This document shows positions 52,883 to 61,360 of a stretch of DNA of 64,000 nucleotides, piece by piece. A program made the position numbers and the translations under genes. Every line of letters begins with the position of its first letter. Position 1 is the first letter of the stretch. This stretch comes from CAXMST01 sp963793415. Its GTDB lineage: Bacteria; Actinomycetota; Thermoleophilia; Solirubrobacterales; 70-9. The notes under the pieces were generated by a model, which was given only the letters and a program-made list of their open reading frames with translations, did not search any database and was not told the origin of the DNA. The stretch spans positions 1,922,001-1,986,000 of the forward strand of contig CAWCAC010000002.1 of NCBI GenBank assembly GCA_963793415.1, written 5' to 3'.

Positions 52883-54271
52883 ATGACACCCCAGACCATG
52901 TTCGACAAGATCTGGACCGCCCACGAAGTATCCGAGGGCCTGATCTACATCGATCTGCATCTCGTCCACGAGGTCACCTCCCCGCAGGCCTTCGAGGGCC
53001 TGCGCCTCGCCGGCCGCAAGGTCCGCCGTCCGGACCGCACCCTGGCCACCGCCGACCACAACGTGCCGACCGACGACACGCCGGTGGCGCGGATGATCGC
53101 CGACGAGCTCTCCCGCAAGCAGGTCGAGAAGCTGGAGTCGAACTGCGAGGAGTTCGGGGTACCGCTCTACTCGCTGGGCTCGAACCGGCGCGGCATCGTC
53201 CACGTGATCGGCCCGGAGCTGGGAGCGACCCAGCCGGGGATGACGATCGTCTGCGGCGACTCACACACCTCAACGCACGGGGCCTTCGGCGCGCTCGCGT
53301 TCGGCATCGGGACCTCGGAGGTCGAGCACGTGCTCGCGACCCAGACCCTGATCCAGAAGCGCCCGAAGACGATGCGGATCAACTACACGGGCGAGCTCGC
53401 CCCCGGCGTCAGCGCCAAGGACCTGATCCTGGCGACGATCGGCCGGCTCGGCACCGGGGGCATGACCGGCTACGCGGTCGAGTACGCCGGCGAGACGATC
53501 GAGAGCCTCTCGATGGAAGGCCGGATGACCGTCTGCAACATGACGATCGAGGGCGGCGGCCGCGCCGGCATGATCGCTCCCGACGAGACCACGTTCGAGT
53601 GGGTGAAGGGTCGGCCCGGCGCCCCCGAGGACTTCGACGGCGCTGTCGCCCGCTGGCGCCGGTTGCCGACCGACGAGGGCGCGAGCTTCGACACCGAGGT
53701 CGACATCGACGCCGCCTCGCTCTCGCCGATGGTCACCTGGGGCACGACCCCGGGGATGGTCACCGAGGTGGCCGCGTCGGTCCCCGATCCAGGCGCGATG
53801 GAGTTGCCCGCCGACCGCGCGTCGGCCGAGCGCGCGCTCACCTACATGGCGCTGGAGGCCGGCACGCCGATCACCGAGATCGCGCTCGACCGCGTCTTCA
53901 TCGGCTCCTGCACGAACTCCCGGATCGAGGATCTGCGACTCGCCGCCGGCGTCGTCAAGGGGCGCAAGGTCGCCGACACGGTCCGCGCGATGGTCGTGCC
54001 CGGCTCCGAGCAGGTCCGTGCACAGGCGGAGCAGGAGGGGCTACACGAGGTCTTCCGCGAAGCCGGCTTCGAATGGCGCGCCTCGGGCTGCTCGATGTGC
54101 CTGGGCATGAACCCGGACATCCTGATCGAGGGCGAGCGCTGCGCCTCGACCTCGAACCGCAACTTCGAGGGCCGCCAGGGCAAGGGCGGGCGCACTCACC
54201 TGGTCAGCCCGCACATGGCGGCGGCGGCCGCGATCGAGGGCCGATTCGTAGACATCCGAGAGTGGAACTAA
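52883..54271 (+). CDS. leuC: 3-Isopropylmalate dehydratase large subunit
   Basis: 462 residues, the aconitase-like catalytic subunit that isomerises 2- to 3-isopropylmalate and, in the citramalate route, citramalate to 3-methylmalate. The [4Fe-4S] cysteines are in FIGSCTNSRIEDL and GCSMCLGMNPD. Other markers are TADHNVPT, IVCGDSHTSTHGAFGALAFG and AMVVPGSEQV. A GACAGGAG ribosome site precedes ATG 52883. leuD follows after 30 bases. Confidence 0.97.
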   Translation: MTPQTMFDKIWTAHEVSEGLIYIDLHLVHEVTSPQAFEGLRLAGRKVRRPDRTLATADHNVPTDDTPVARMIADELSRKQVEKLESNCEEFGVPLYSLGSNRRGIVHVIGPELGATQPGMTIVCGDSHTSTHGAFGALAFGIGTSEVEHVLATQTLIQKRPKTMRINYTGELAPGVSAKDLILATIGRLGTGGMTGYAVEYAGETIESLSMEGRMTVCNMTIEGGGRAGMIAPDETTFEWVKGRPGAPEDFDGAVARWRRLPTDEGASFDTEVDIDAASLSPMVTWGTTPGMVTEVAASVPDPGAMELPADRASAERALTYMALEAGTPITEIALDRVFIGSCTNSRIEDLRLAAGVVKGRKVADTVRAMVVPGSEQVRAQAEQEGLHEVFREAGFEWRASGCSMCLGMNPDILIEGERCASTSNRNFEGRQGKGGRTHLVSPHMAAAAAIEGRFVDIREWN

Positions 54272-54301
54272 CGGCGAGCGCGCCGCTGTAAGGAGAGACA
54301 G

Positions 54302-54862
54302 ATGGAACCGTTGGACATCATCAAGGGCAAGGTCTCGGTCCTCGACCGGGCCGACGTCGACACCGACCAGATCATCCCCAAGCAGTTCCTGAAGAGGATC
54401 GAACGAACCGGCTTCGGCGAGTTCCTCTTCTACGACTGGATCCGCGACGGCGAGATCGCGCTCGAGCCGAACCCGATTCTGGTCACAGGCGCCAACTTCG
54501 GCTGCGGCTCCTCGCGGGAGCATGCGCCGTGGGCCCTGCAGGACTTCGGCTTCGAGGCGATCATCGCGCCCTCGTTCGCGGACATCTTCTATTCGAACTG
54601 CACCAAGAACGGCCTGCTGCCGGTCGCGCTCCCGCCCGAGCACGTGCGCGGCATCGCCGAGGCCGGCGAGGCCCGGATCGACGTCGACGATCTGACCGTC
54701 GACTACGCCGGGGGCGTGATTCCGTTCGAGCTCGACGAGGAGATCCGCCACCGGCTCATGCACGGACACGACGAGATCGACATCACCCTCACCAACGACG
54801 ATGCGATCAGCGCCTACGAGCGCGATCGCGAGGTCGCGACGACGTCGACCACGGCGCTCTGA
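54302..54862 (+). CDS. leuD: 3-Isopropylmalate dehydratase small subunit
   Basis: 186 residues, the swivelling domain partner of LeuC. Family markers are DRADVDTDQIIPKQFLKRIE, ANFGCGSSREHAPWALQDFG and IAPSFADIFYSNCTKNGLLP. AAGGAGAG lies before ATG 54302. A methyltransferase gene begins 15 bases after its stop, which is unusual inside a leu operon. Confidence 0.96.
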   Translation: MEPLDIIKGKVSVLDRADVDTDQIIPKQFLKRIERTGFGEFLFYDWIRDGEIALEPNPILVTGANFGCGSSREHAPWALQDFGFEAIIAPSFADIFYSNCTKNGLLPVALPPEHVRGIAEAGEARIDVDDLTVDYAGGVIPFELDEEIRHRLMHGHDEIDITLTNDDAISAYERDREVATTSTTAL

Positions 54863-54877
54863 GGCGGGGGACCGCGC

Positions 54878-55657
54878 ATGAGCGGCTCCCGTGAGTGGGA
54901 CGCGGGCACCTACGACCGCGTCAGCGGGCCCCAGTTCGAGTGGGGGGCCGCTGTCGTTGCCGATCTCGAGCTCGACGGCGACGAGACCGTGCTCGACGCC
55001 GGTTGCGGCAGTGGTCGCGTCTCCGAGCTGGTCCTGGAGCGGCTCGATCCCGGGAGTGGCGGACAGCTGATTGGGGTGGACGGTTCCGCCGCCATGGTCG
55101 AGGAGGCGCGGCGCCGGCTCGGTCCGGGCGTCACCCTGATCCACTCGGACCTGCTCGGGCTCGAGCTGCCGGAGCCTGTCGACGCCGTGCTCTCGACCGC
55201 CACCTTCCACTGGATTCTCGATCACGACCTGCTCTGGGAGCGGGTCGCGGGCTGGCTCCGCCCCGGCGGCCGGCTCCGCGCCCAGTGCGGCGGCGAGGGC
55301 AACGTCGCCCGCTTCATGGCGGCCTGCGACGCGGTTGCGGCCGAGCAGCCGTGGGCAACTTACCTCGCGGACCTGCCGCCGAGCCGCTACTTCGCCGGCG
55401 CCGAGGAGACGGCGCGACGGCTCGAGCGCAGCGGTTTCACCGACGTCGAGTGCTGGCTCGAGCCGCGCAACACCGAGCCCGCGGAGCCGCGCGAGTTCGT
55501 CGGCACGGTCTGTCTCGGCGTACACACCGACGCGCTGCCGGCCGAACTCCGCGACCCGTTCATCGACGCCGTCTACGAGCGCTGGGGGCCCGGAAGCGAG
55601 CTCGACTACGTGCGCCTCAACGTGCGCGCCCGCCGCGCGCCTGCGACGGCCATCTAG
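54878..55657 (+). CDS. SAM-dependent methyltransferase, Tam-like, inside the leu operon
   Basis: 259 residues, class I. SAM motif I is VLDAGCGSGRVSELVLERL, followed by LIGVDGSAAMVEEARRRLG, LLGLELPEPVDAVLS and TATFHWILDHDLLWERVAGW. The TFHW-x-x-DH segment and the following WLRPGGRL resemble trans-aconitate 2-methyltransferase (Tam). It lies 15 bases after leuD and 13 bases before leuB. Yeast Tmt1, a functional relative, methylates 3-isopropylmalate as well as trans-aconitate. A role on leucine-pathway acids is therefore an attractive inference but is not proved by sequence. Confidence 0.8.
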   Translation: MSGSREWDAGTYDRVSGPQFEWGAAVVADLELDGDETVLDAGCGSGRVSELVLERLDPGSGGQLIGVDGSAAMVEEARRRLGPGVTLIHSDLLGLELPEPVDAVLSTATFHWILDHDLLWERVAGWLRPGGRLRAQCGGEGNVARFMAACDAVAAEQPWATYLADLPPSRYFAGAEETARRLERSGFTDVECWLEPRNTEPAEPREFVGTVCLGVHTDALPAELRDPFIDAVYERWGPGSELDYVRLNVRARRAPATAI

Positions 55658-55660
55658 ACT
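55655..55660 (+). promoter_or_regulatory. -10 box TAGACT for leuB
   Basis: TAGACT overlaps the methyltransferase stop codon and lies 10 nt before ATG 55671, so leuB may also be expressed on its own. Confidence 0.45.
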
Positions 55661-55670
55661 GCCCGGCCCG

Positions 55671-56744
55671 ATGAGCCCCGAAGCGCCCGCAAAGATCGTC
55701 CTGCTGCCCGGCGACGGGATCGGGCCCGAGATCGTCGGCGCCGCGGTCGAGCTGCTCGAGCGGCTCGGCGAGTTCGACTTCTCCGAGCACCTGATCGGCG
55801 GCGCCTCGATCGACGCCCACGGGACGGCGCTCACCGACGAGGTGCTCGACGCCTGCAAGGCGGCCGACGCCGTGCTGCTCGGAGCCGTCGGCGGGCCCAA
55901 GTGGGACACGACGGACCCGGATGCACCACGCCCTGAGCAGGGCCTGCTCGGGCTCCGCAAGGGACTCGGCCTCTACGCGAATCTGCGGCCCGTGCGTCCG
56001 ATCCCTGCTCTGATCGACGCTTCGCCGCTGCGGCCCGAGGTGATCGGCGGAACCGATCTGCTCGTCGTCCGCGAGCTCACCGGCGGCATCTACTTCGGCG
56101 AGAAGGAGCGCGGTCCCGACTTCGCCCGCGACGACTGCGTCTACACGGCGGCCGAGGTTGAGCGGATCGCGCGCACCGGCTTCGAGGCCGCCCGCCGGCG
56201 GGCGCAGGCTTCGGGCGAGAGGCCGCGGATGACCTCGGTCGACAAGGCCAACGTGCTCGAGACCTCACGCCTGTGGCGGGAGGTCGTCAGCGGCCTCGCC
56301 GGCGAGTACGCCGACGTCGCCCTCGACCACATGCTGGTCGACAACGCTGCGATGCAGCTCGTCTCCGACCCGGCCCGCTTCGACGTGATCGTCACCGAGA
56401 ACATGTTCGGGGACATCCTCAGCGACGAAGCCGCGATGCTGACGGGCTCACTCGGGATGCTCCCCTCCGCGAGCCTCGGCGGCGACGGGCCCGGGCTGTT
56501 CGAGCCCGTTCACGGCTCGGCGCCCGACATTGCCGGAACCGGCGTGGCGAATCCGCTTGCGACGTTCCTCTCCGTAGCGCTGATGCTGCGGCACGGCCTC
56601 GGCCGCGAGGGCGAGGCGGCCCGGCTCGAAGCAGCGGTCGAAACAGCCCTCGGCGCTGGGATCCGGACAGCGGACCTCGCCGCCGCCGGAGAGCCCTCGG
56701 TCGGGACCGCCGAAGTCACCGCGGCCGTTGCCGACGCCCTTTAG
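55671..56744 (+). CDS. leuB: 3-Isopropylmalate dehydrogenase
   Basis: 357 residues. Oxidatively decarboxylates 3-isopropylmalate, and 3-methylmalate in the citramalate route. Signatures are LLPGDGIGPEIVG, GAVGGPKWD, ANLRPVRPIPAL, VRELTGGIYFGEK, the Lys/Tyr region SVDKANVLETSRLWREVV, and TENMFGDILSDEAAML; EPVHGSAPDIAGTG is the NAD loop. Start ATG 55671 gives the standard N-terminus. A clear terminator follows. Confidence 0.96.
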   Translation: MSPEAPAKIVLLPGDGIGPEIVGAAVELLERLGEFDFSEHLIGGASIDAHGTALTDEVLDACKAADAVLLGAVGGPKWDTTDPDAPRPEQGLLGLRKGLGLYANLRPVRPIPALIDASPLRPEVIGGTDLLVVRELTGGIYFGEKERGPDFARDDCVYTAAEVERIARTGFEAARRRAQASGERPRMTSVDKANVLETSRLWREVVSGLAGEYADVALDHMLVDNAAMQLVSDPARFDVIVTENMFGDILSDEAAMLTGSLGMLPSASLGGDGPGLFEPVHGSAPDIAGTGVANPLATFLSVALMLRHGLGREGEAARLEAAVETALGAGIRTADLAAAGEPSVGTAEVTAAVADAL

Positions 56745-56772
56745 GCCTTAGCCCCTCAGGCCCTTAACGAAC

Positions 56773-56799
56773 GAGGGCCGGAGCGAAGCCCCGGCCCTC
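56773..56799 (+). terminator. Stem-loop terminator after leuB
   Basis: GAGGGCCGG (56773-56781) and CCGGCCCTC (56791-56799) form a perfect 9-bp stem with a 9-nt loop, followed by TTCC. It lies between leuB and a convergent lipoprotein gene and may serve both. Confidence 0.7.
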
Positions 56800-56821
56800 T
56801 TCCGTCAGCGTTGGATCGGGC

Positions 56822-57238
56822 TCAGCCGGCAGCTTCCAGGCTCTTGATTGCCTGGTCGGCCGCGTCCTGGCAGATCGCGATCGCGTCGTCGCGCGCCGAG
56901 TTGTCCTCGGGCAGCGACTCGGCCTGGGTCGCGCACTGCTCGAAGGCGTCGCGCGCCTGGGCGCAGGCGGTCTCGCCGGCTGCCTCGGCAGGCGTGCCCG
57001 AGATCGCGTCGACGCAGGCGTTGTAGACGCCCTCGGAGTCGATGCTGCTCGAGTCCGAGCTGGTGTCGTCGCTGGTCGTCTCCTCGGTCGTCGCGTCCGT
57101 GTCCTCGGCGGTCGTGCTCTCGGTCGCCGTCGTCTCGGCGGAGGTCGAGGACGTCGAGTCGTCATCGCCACAGCCGGCGGCGATCAGGCCGAAGCTGAGC
57201 ACGACGGCAAGCAGGATCAGCAGGGTCTTGCTGCGCAT
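56822..57238 (-). CDS. Small secreted lipoprotein with Thr/Ser/Asp-rich linker
   Basis: 138 residues. A signal peptide (SKTLLILLAVVLSFGLI) ends in a lipobox (LIAAGC). A 45-residue linker of Ser, Thr, Asp and Glu follows. The folded end is helical with four cysteines (YNACVDAIS, ETACAQARDAFEQCATQAES, AIAICQDAADQ) that probably form two disulfides. A GGGAGA ribosome site precedes ATG 57238. No family is recognised; export and anchoring are the only safe statements. Confidence 0.75.
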   Translation of the reverse strand: MRSKTLLILLAVVLSFGLIAAGCGDDDSTSSTSAETTATESTTAEDTDATTEETTSDDTSSDSSSIDSEGVYNACVDAISGTPAEAAGETACAQARDAFEQCATQAESLPEDNSARDDAIAICQDAADQAIKSLEAAG

Positions 57239-57421
57239 ATTTCTCCCTAGTTGTCGAATCGACCGGTGCAGGGACGCCCCGGTCTTCGCGTGACCCTAGT
57301 CAATCGGCGGGAAGAAAGAAACCGCCTTCGTGCTTCTCGAAGAGCGCCGCTTCCGTCTTCCGGCATACTTGGGCCGACCCCCGGGGAGGGCCCGGTGGGA
57401 GAGCCGAAAGGAGCGAGCGCA

Positions 57422-58354
57422 GTGGACAAGGCCGAGTGCATCTGGATGGATGGCGAGTTCGTCGCATGGGACGAGGCCAACGTCCACGTACTCACCCACG
57501 CGCTCCACTACGGAACCGCGGTTTTCGAGGGCGTCCGCGCCTACAACACTGAGATCGGGACCGCCGTCTTCCGCCACCGCGAGCACCTCGAGCGGCTCGA
57601 GCGCTCGGCAGCGATGTATTACCTCGACCTCCCGTACTCGGTCGACGAGATCCGCGAGGCCGCGAACGAGCTGATCCGCCGCTGCGGCTTCGACGCCTGT
57701 TACCTAAGGCCGCTCGCCTGGCGCGGCTACGGCGAAATGGGCCTGTACGCGAAGACGGCGCCGGTCAACGTGATGGTCGCTGCCTGGCCGTGGGGCGCCT
57801 ACCTCGGCGATGAGGGCAAGCGCAACGGCATCCGCGCCAAGGTCTCGTCCTGGCGCCGGATCTCGCCCGACAGCCTGATCCCGCGGGCGAAGGCCTCCGG
57901 CCAGTACCTGAACTCGATCCTGGCGAAGACGGAGACCGCCAGCGCCGGCTACGACGAGGCGATCCTGCTCGACCACCGCGGCATGGTCTGCGAGGGCTCG
58001 GGCGAGAACATCTTCGTGATCCGCGACGGCATCATCTGCACGCCACCGCACACGGCCTCGATCCTCGACGGCATCAGCCGCAAGTCGGTGATCCAGATCG
58101 CCCGCGACCTCGGCTACACCGTGATCGAGCGCGATATCGCCCGCGACGAGCTGTATGTGGCCGAGGAGGTCTTCTTGACCGGAACGGCCGCCGAGCTGGT
58201 GCCGGTGCGGGAGATCGACGACCACGCGATCGGCGGCCCGGGTGAGATCACCAAGGTCGTCCAGGACAAGTTCGAGGACGCCCTGCACGGACGCGCCGAG
58301 GAGTACCGCGAATGGCTGGACGTCGTCAGCGAACCGAGTAAGGTGAGCTCCTGA
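57422..58354 (+). CDS. ilvE: Branched-chain amino acid aminotransferase
   Basis: 310 residues, fold-type IV PLP enzyme performing the last step to leucine, isoleucine and valine. GTG 57422 is the start: AAAGGAG lies 9 nt before it and the next residues (DKAECIWMDGEFVAWDEANV) are the family N-terminus. Markers are HYGTAVFEGVRAYNTE, YLRPLAWRGYGEMGL, SLIPRAKASGQYLNSI with the PLP Lys, GYDEAILLDHRGMVCEGSGE and EVFLTGTAAELVPV. Confidence 0.95.
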   Translation: MDKAECIWMDGEFVAWDEANVHVLTHALHYGTAVFEGVRAYNTEIGTAVFRHREHLERLERSAAMYYLDLPYSVDEIREAANELIRRCGFDACYLRPLAWRGYGEMGLYAKTAPVNVMVAAWPWGAYLGDEGKRNGIRAKVSSWRRISPDSLIPRAKASGQYLNSILAKTETASAGYDEAILLDHRGMVCEGSGENIFVIRDGIICTPPHTASILDGISRKSVIQIARDLGYTVIERDIARDELYVAEEVFLTGTAAELVPVREIDDHAIGGPGEITKVVQDKFEDALHGRAEEYREWLDVVSEPSKVSS

Positions 58355-58554
58355 TGGAGCGCCTTCGCGGACCCTATGACGCGCGCCGCCCCGCGCGCAG
58401 CGGCCGAATTACCGGCACCGCGCCCGCCTGAGCGAGAGCTCGGGCGCACGCGGCCCGAGCCCGTACCCGCACGCGACCGCGCGTGCACGTGGCGCCACAC
58501 GACTCGTTTCGGGGCGTCACAGCAACTCGCACTCAGCAAGGATCCGCATCGACC
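58355..58554 (+). other. ilvE-cimA gap, no gene seen
   Basis: About 200 bases, strongly GC-rich, with a CGTGGCGCCACACG dyad near 58490. No leader peptide rich in Ile, Leu or Val codons is visible. AAGGATC lies about 10 nt before the cimA ATG. Confidence 0.4.
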
Positions 58555-60171
58555 ATGACGACCGTTCAGCTCTACGACACGACCCTCCGTGACGGCATGC
58601 AGGGGCAGGGCATGTCCCTGTCCGCGGCCGAGAAGGTGCGCGTCGTTCAGGCCCTCGACGCGCTCGGAGTCCAGTTCATCGAGGCCGGCTTCCCCGACTC
58701 CAACCCGAAGGAGCTGGAGCTGTTCGAGCGGCTCGCGGACGTCGAGCTCGACTCGGCCACGATCTGCGCCTTCGGCATGACCCGGCGCCGGGAGACCGCG
58801 CCCGAGGACGATCCAGGCCTGCGGGTGCTCGCCTCGAGCTTCGCGCCCGTCGTCACCCTCGTCGGCAAGACCTGGGGCCTGCATCTGGAGAAGGTGACCC
58901 GGGTCTCGCGCGAGGAGAACCTGGCGATGATCGGCGAGTCGATCGCCTGGCTCCGCGATCAGGGCAAGCGCGTGGTCTACGACGCCGAGCACTTCTTCGA
59001 CGGCTGGCGCGACGACCCCGGCTACGCGGCCGAGTGCCTCCGTGCCGCCGCCAAGGCGGGTGCCGAGAACATCACCCTCTGCGACACGAACGGCTCCAGC
59101 CTGCCGCACCAGATCGGCGAGGCGACCGCCTCGGCGCTCGGGCTGCTCGGCTCCGAGGGACCCTCGATCGGGATCCACACCCACGACGATGCCGGCTGCG
59201 GTGTCGCCAACTCGATCGAGTCCGTCCGCGCCGGGGCGACGCTGGTTCAGGGCACGATCAACGGCTTCGGCGAGCGCACCGGCAACGCGAACCTCGTCTC
59301 GATCCTGCCGGCGTTGCAGCTCAAGCTCGGCTACGAGTGCGTCAGCCCCGAGCAGTTGCGCAGTCTCACCGATACCTCCCACCTCGTCGACGAGATCTGC
59401 AATCTCTCGCCGCACCCGGATGCCCCCTATGTCGGCCGCAACGCGTTCGCGCACAAGGGTGGGATGCACGCGGCCGGGATCGCCGCAGATGCCCGCACCT
59501 TCGAGCACATGGACCCGGCCGAGGTCGGCAACAGCCGCGAGGTGCTGATCTCCGAGCTCGCCGGCAAGGGGTCGGTGCTGAACCGGGCCCAGCGGGCCGG
59601 GATCGAGATCGACGACGACGCGGCACGCCGCGCGGTCGAGCGAATCAAGGAGCGCGAGCACCGCGGCTACCACTACGAGGCCGCGGACGCCTCCTTCGAG
59701 CTCCTGATCCGGCGCGAGTCGGGCCTGTACGAGCCGCTGTTCACGCTCGAGAGCTTCCGGGTCGTGACCGAGAAGCGGGCCGACGGTCGCGTCGAGACCG
59801 AGGCGACGATCAAGGTCTGGGTCGGCGGCAATCGCTACATCCGCACGGCCGAGGGCCGCGGCCCCGTCAACGCGCTCGATCGGGCGCTGCGCGACGCGAT
59901 CAGCGAGCAGCACCCGGATCTCGCCGGCATCGAGCTGACCAACTTCAAGGTCCGGATCCTCGACGAGGACAAGGGCACCGAAGCGGTCACCCGGGTCCTG
60001 CTCGACAGCTCCGACGGCCACGACTCTTGGGGCTCGATCGGGGTCTCCGACAACGTCATCGAGGCCTCCTGGGAGGCCCTGGTCGACTCGCTCGAGTACG
60101 CCTTCCAGCCTCGCCCCGACGCCCCGAGCGCCGGCGTCGAGGAGGCAGCGGGGGCCGCCGGCGGTGGCTGA
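58555..60171 (+). CDS. cimA: (R)-Citramalate synthase
   Basis: 538 residues. Makes citramalate from pyruvate and acetyl-CoA, giving a threonine-independent route to 2-oxobutyrate and isoleucine; LeuC, LeuD and LeuB of this window catalyse the next steps. It starts VQLYDTTLRDGMQGQGMSLS and shows VVYDAEHFFDGWRDDPGYA, characteristic of citramalate rather than isopropylmalate synthases. IHTHDDAGCGVANSIESVRA holds the metal His pair, and a LeuA-type C-terminal domain follows (NALDRALRDAISEQHPDLAG). ATG 58555 is preferred to the upstream GTG at 58483. It overlaps the next gene by 8 bases. Confidence 0.93.
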   Translation: MTTVQLYDTTLRDGMQGQGMSLSAAEKVRVVQALDALGVQFIEAGFPDSNPKELELFERLADVELDSATICAFGMTRRRETAPEDDPGLRVLASSFAPVVTLVGKTWGLHLEKVTRVSREENLAMIGESIAWLRDQGKRVVYDAEHFFDGWRDDPGYAAECLRAAAKAGAENITLCDTNGSSLPHQIGEATASALGLLGSEGPSIGIHTHDDAGCGVANSIESVRAGATLVQGTINGFGERTGNANLVSILPALQLKLGYECVSPEQLRSLTDTSHLVDEICNLSPHPDAPYVGRNAFAHKGGMHAAGIAADARTFEHMDPAEVGNSREVLISELAGKGSVLNRAQRAGIEIDDDAARRAVERIKEREHRGYHYEAADASFELLIRRESGLYEPLFTLESFRVVTEKRADGRVETEATIKVWVGGNRYIRTAEGRGPVNALDRALRDAISEQHPDLAGIELTNFKVRILDEDKGTEAVTRVLLDSSDGHDSWGSIGVSDNVIEASWEALVDSLEYAFQPRPDAPSAGVEEAAGAAGGG

Positions 60172-61360
60172 GAGCGGTCAGGCCGCCGCGACGGGCACCG
60201 CCACCGGCGACCGGATCCCGCTGGCGCGGCCGGTCCTCGGCGAGCGCGAGGAGGAGCTCGTGCTCGAGGTGCTGCGCTCGGGGATGCTCTCGCTCGGTCC
60301 GATGCTGGGCCGATTCGAGCGCGCGTTCTCCGACTGGGTCGGATGCGAGGACGCGGTCGCGGTCTCCAGCGGCACCGCGGCGCTCCATCTCGGCGTCCGC
60401 GAGCGCGGCTGGGGCCCGGGCGACCAGGTCCTGACCTCGCCGCTGAGCTTCATCGCGTCCTCCAATTGCCTGCTGTTCGAAGGCGCCGAGCCGGTCTTCT
60501 GCGACGTCGACCCGGTGACCCTCTGCATCGACCCGGAGATCGCGGCGGCGAACGCCGGCGGCGAGCGGATCAGCGGCATCCTCCCGATCCACATCTTCGG
60601 TCACCCGGCGGCGATGGACGAGCTCGAGGCGATCGCCCGCTCGCGCTCGATCGGGATCCTCGAGGACGCCGCCCAGGCGCTGGGCGCGGTCACCGCCGAC
60701 GGTCGCCAGGCGGGCGCCCGCGGCAACCCGGCAGCGTTCGCCTTCTACGCCAACAAGCAGATGACGACGGGGGAGGGGGGAGTGCTCGTGCCGGCCGGCC
60801 CCGGCGCCGCCGAGGCCGCGCGCAGCGAGCGCAACCAGGGCCGGGCGCCCGGCGTCGGCATGAAGGTGATGACCCACGACCGGCTCGGCTTCAACTACCG
60901 GCTCACCGACGTTCAGGCTGCGATCGGGATCGCCCAACTCGAGCGACTCGACGAGATGCTTGCCGCCCGCGCGGCGATCGCTGCCGCCTACACGGAGCAG
61001 CTGGCGGAGATCGGCGCCGTCGATCCCGCGGACGGGGCGCTCGAGGAGCTGCTGCTACCGACCGCCGACGTCGGCGACGCTCAGCGCAGCTGGTTCGTCT
61101 ACATCGTCCGCGTCCCGGTCGGCACCGACCGCGACGCCGTGATCGAGACCCTCGACCGCGACGGCATCGACGCGCGGCCCTACATCCCGTGTATCCACCT
61201 GCATGAGTTCTTCCGCGAGCGTTTCGGCTTCTCGGGCGGCGAGTTCCCGGTCGCCGAGGAGTTCTCGGCCCGGGCGGTGGCGCTGCCGTTCCACGCGACG
61301 CTCGGCGAGCGGCAGGTCGAGCGCGTCGTCGGGTCGCTGCGAAAGGCTCTGGGACGCTGA
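60164..61360 (+). CDS. DegT/DnrJ/EryC1/StrS-family PLP aminotransferase
   Basis: 398 residues. The fold-type I sugar aminotransferase pattern is clear: IPLARPVLGEREEELVLEVL, VAVSSGTAALHLGV, TSPLSFIASSNCLLFEGAEP, GILEDAAQALGA, the PLP lysine in FYANKQMTTGEGG, and FNYRLTDVQAAIGIAQLERL. Family members usually transaminate nucleotide-linked keto sugars. Its GTG 60164 overlaps cimA by 8 bases and its stop overlaps the argH ATG, so it sits in a cimA-argH operon; its link to that pathway is not obvious. Confidence 0.88.
   Translation: MAESGQAAATGTATGDRIPLARPVLGEREEELVLEVLRSGMLSLGPMLGRFERAFSDWVGCEDAVAVSSGTAALHLGVRERGWGPGDQVLTSPLSFIASSNCLLFEGAEPVFCDVDPVTLCIDPEIAAANAGGERISGILPIHIFGHPAAMDELEAIARSRSIGILEDAAQALGAVTADGRQAGARGNPAAFAFYANKQMTTGEGGVLVPAGPGAAEAARSERNQGRAPGVGMKVMTHDRLGFNYRLTDVQAAIGIAQLERLDEMLAARAAIAAAYTEQLAEIGAVDPADGALEELLLPTADVGDAQRSWFVYIVRVPVGTDRDAVIETLDRDGIDARPYIPCIHLHEFFRERFGFSGGEFPVAEEFSARAVALPFHATLGERQVERVVGSLRKALGR

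Noticed and set aside
57251..57421. A longer ilvE reading from 57251
   Set aside because: The extra 57 residues are not family-like and a good ribosome site precedes GTG 57422.
58376..58554. A leader peptide or upstream start for cimA
   Set aside because: The frames are Arg/Pro-rich without Ile, Leu or Val runs, and the citramalate synthase family N-terminus fits ATG 58555.
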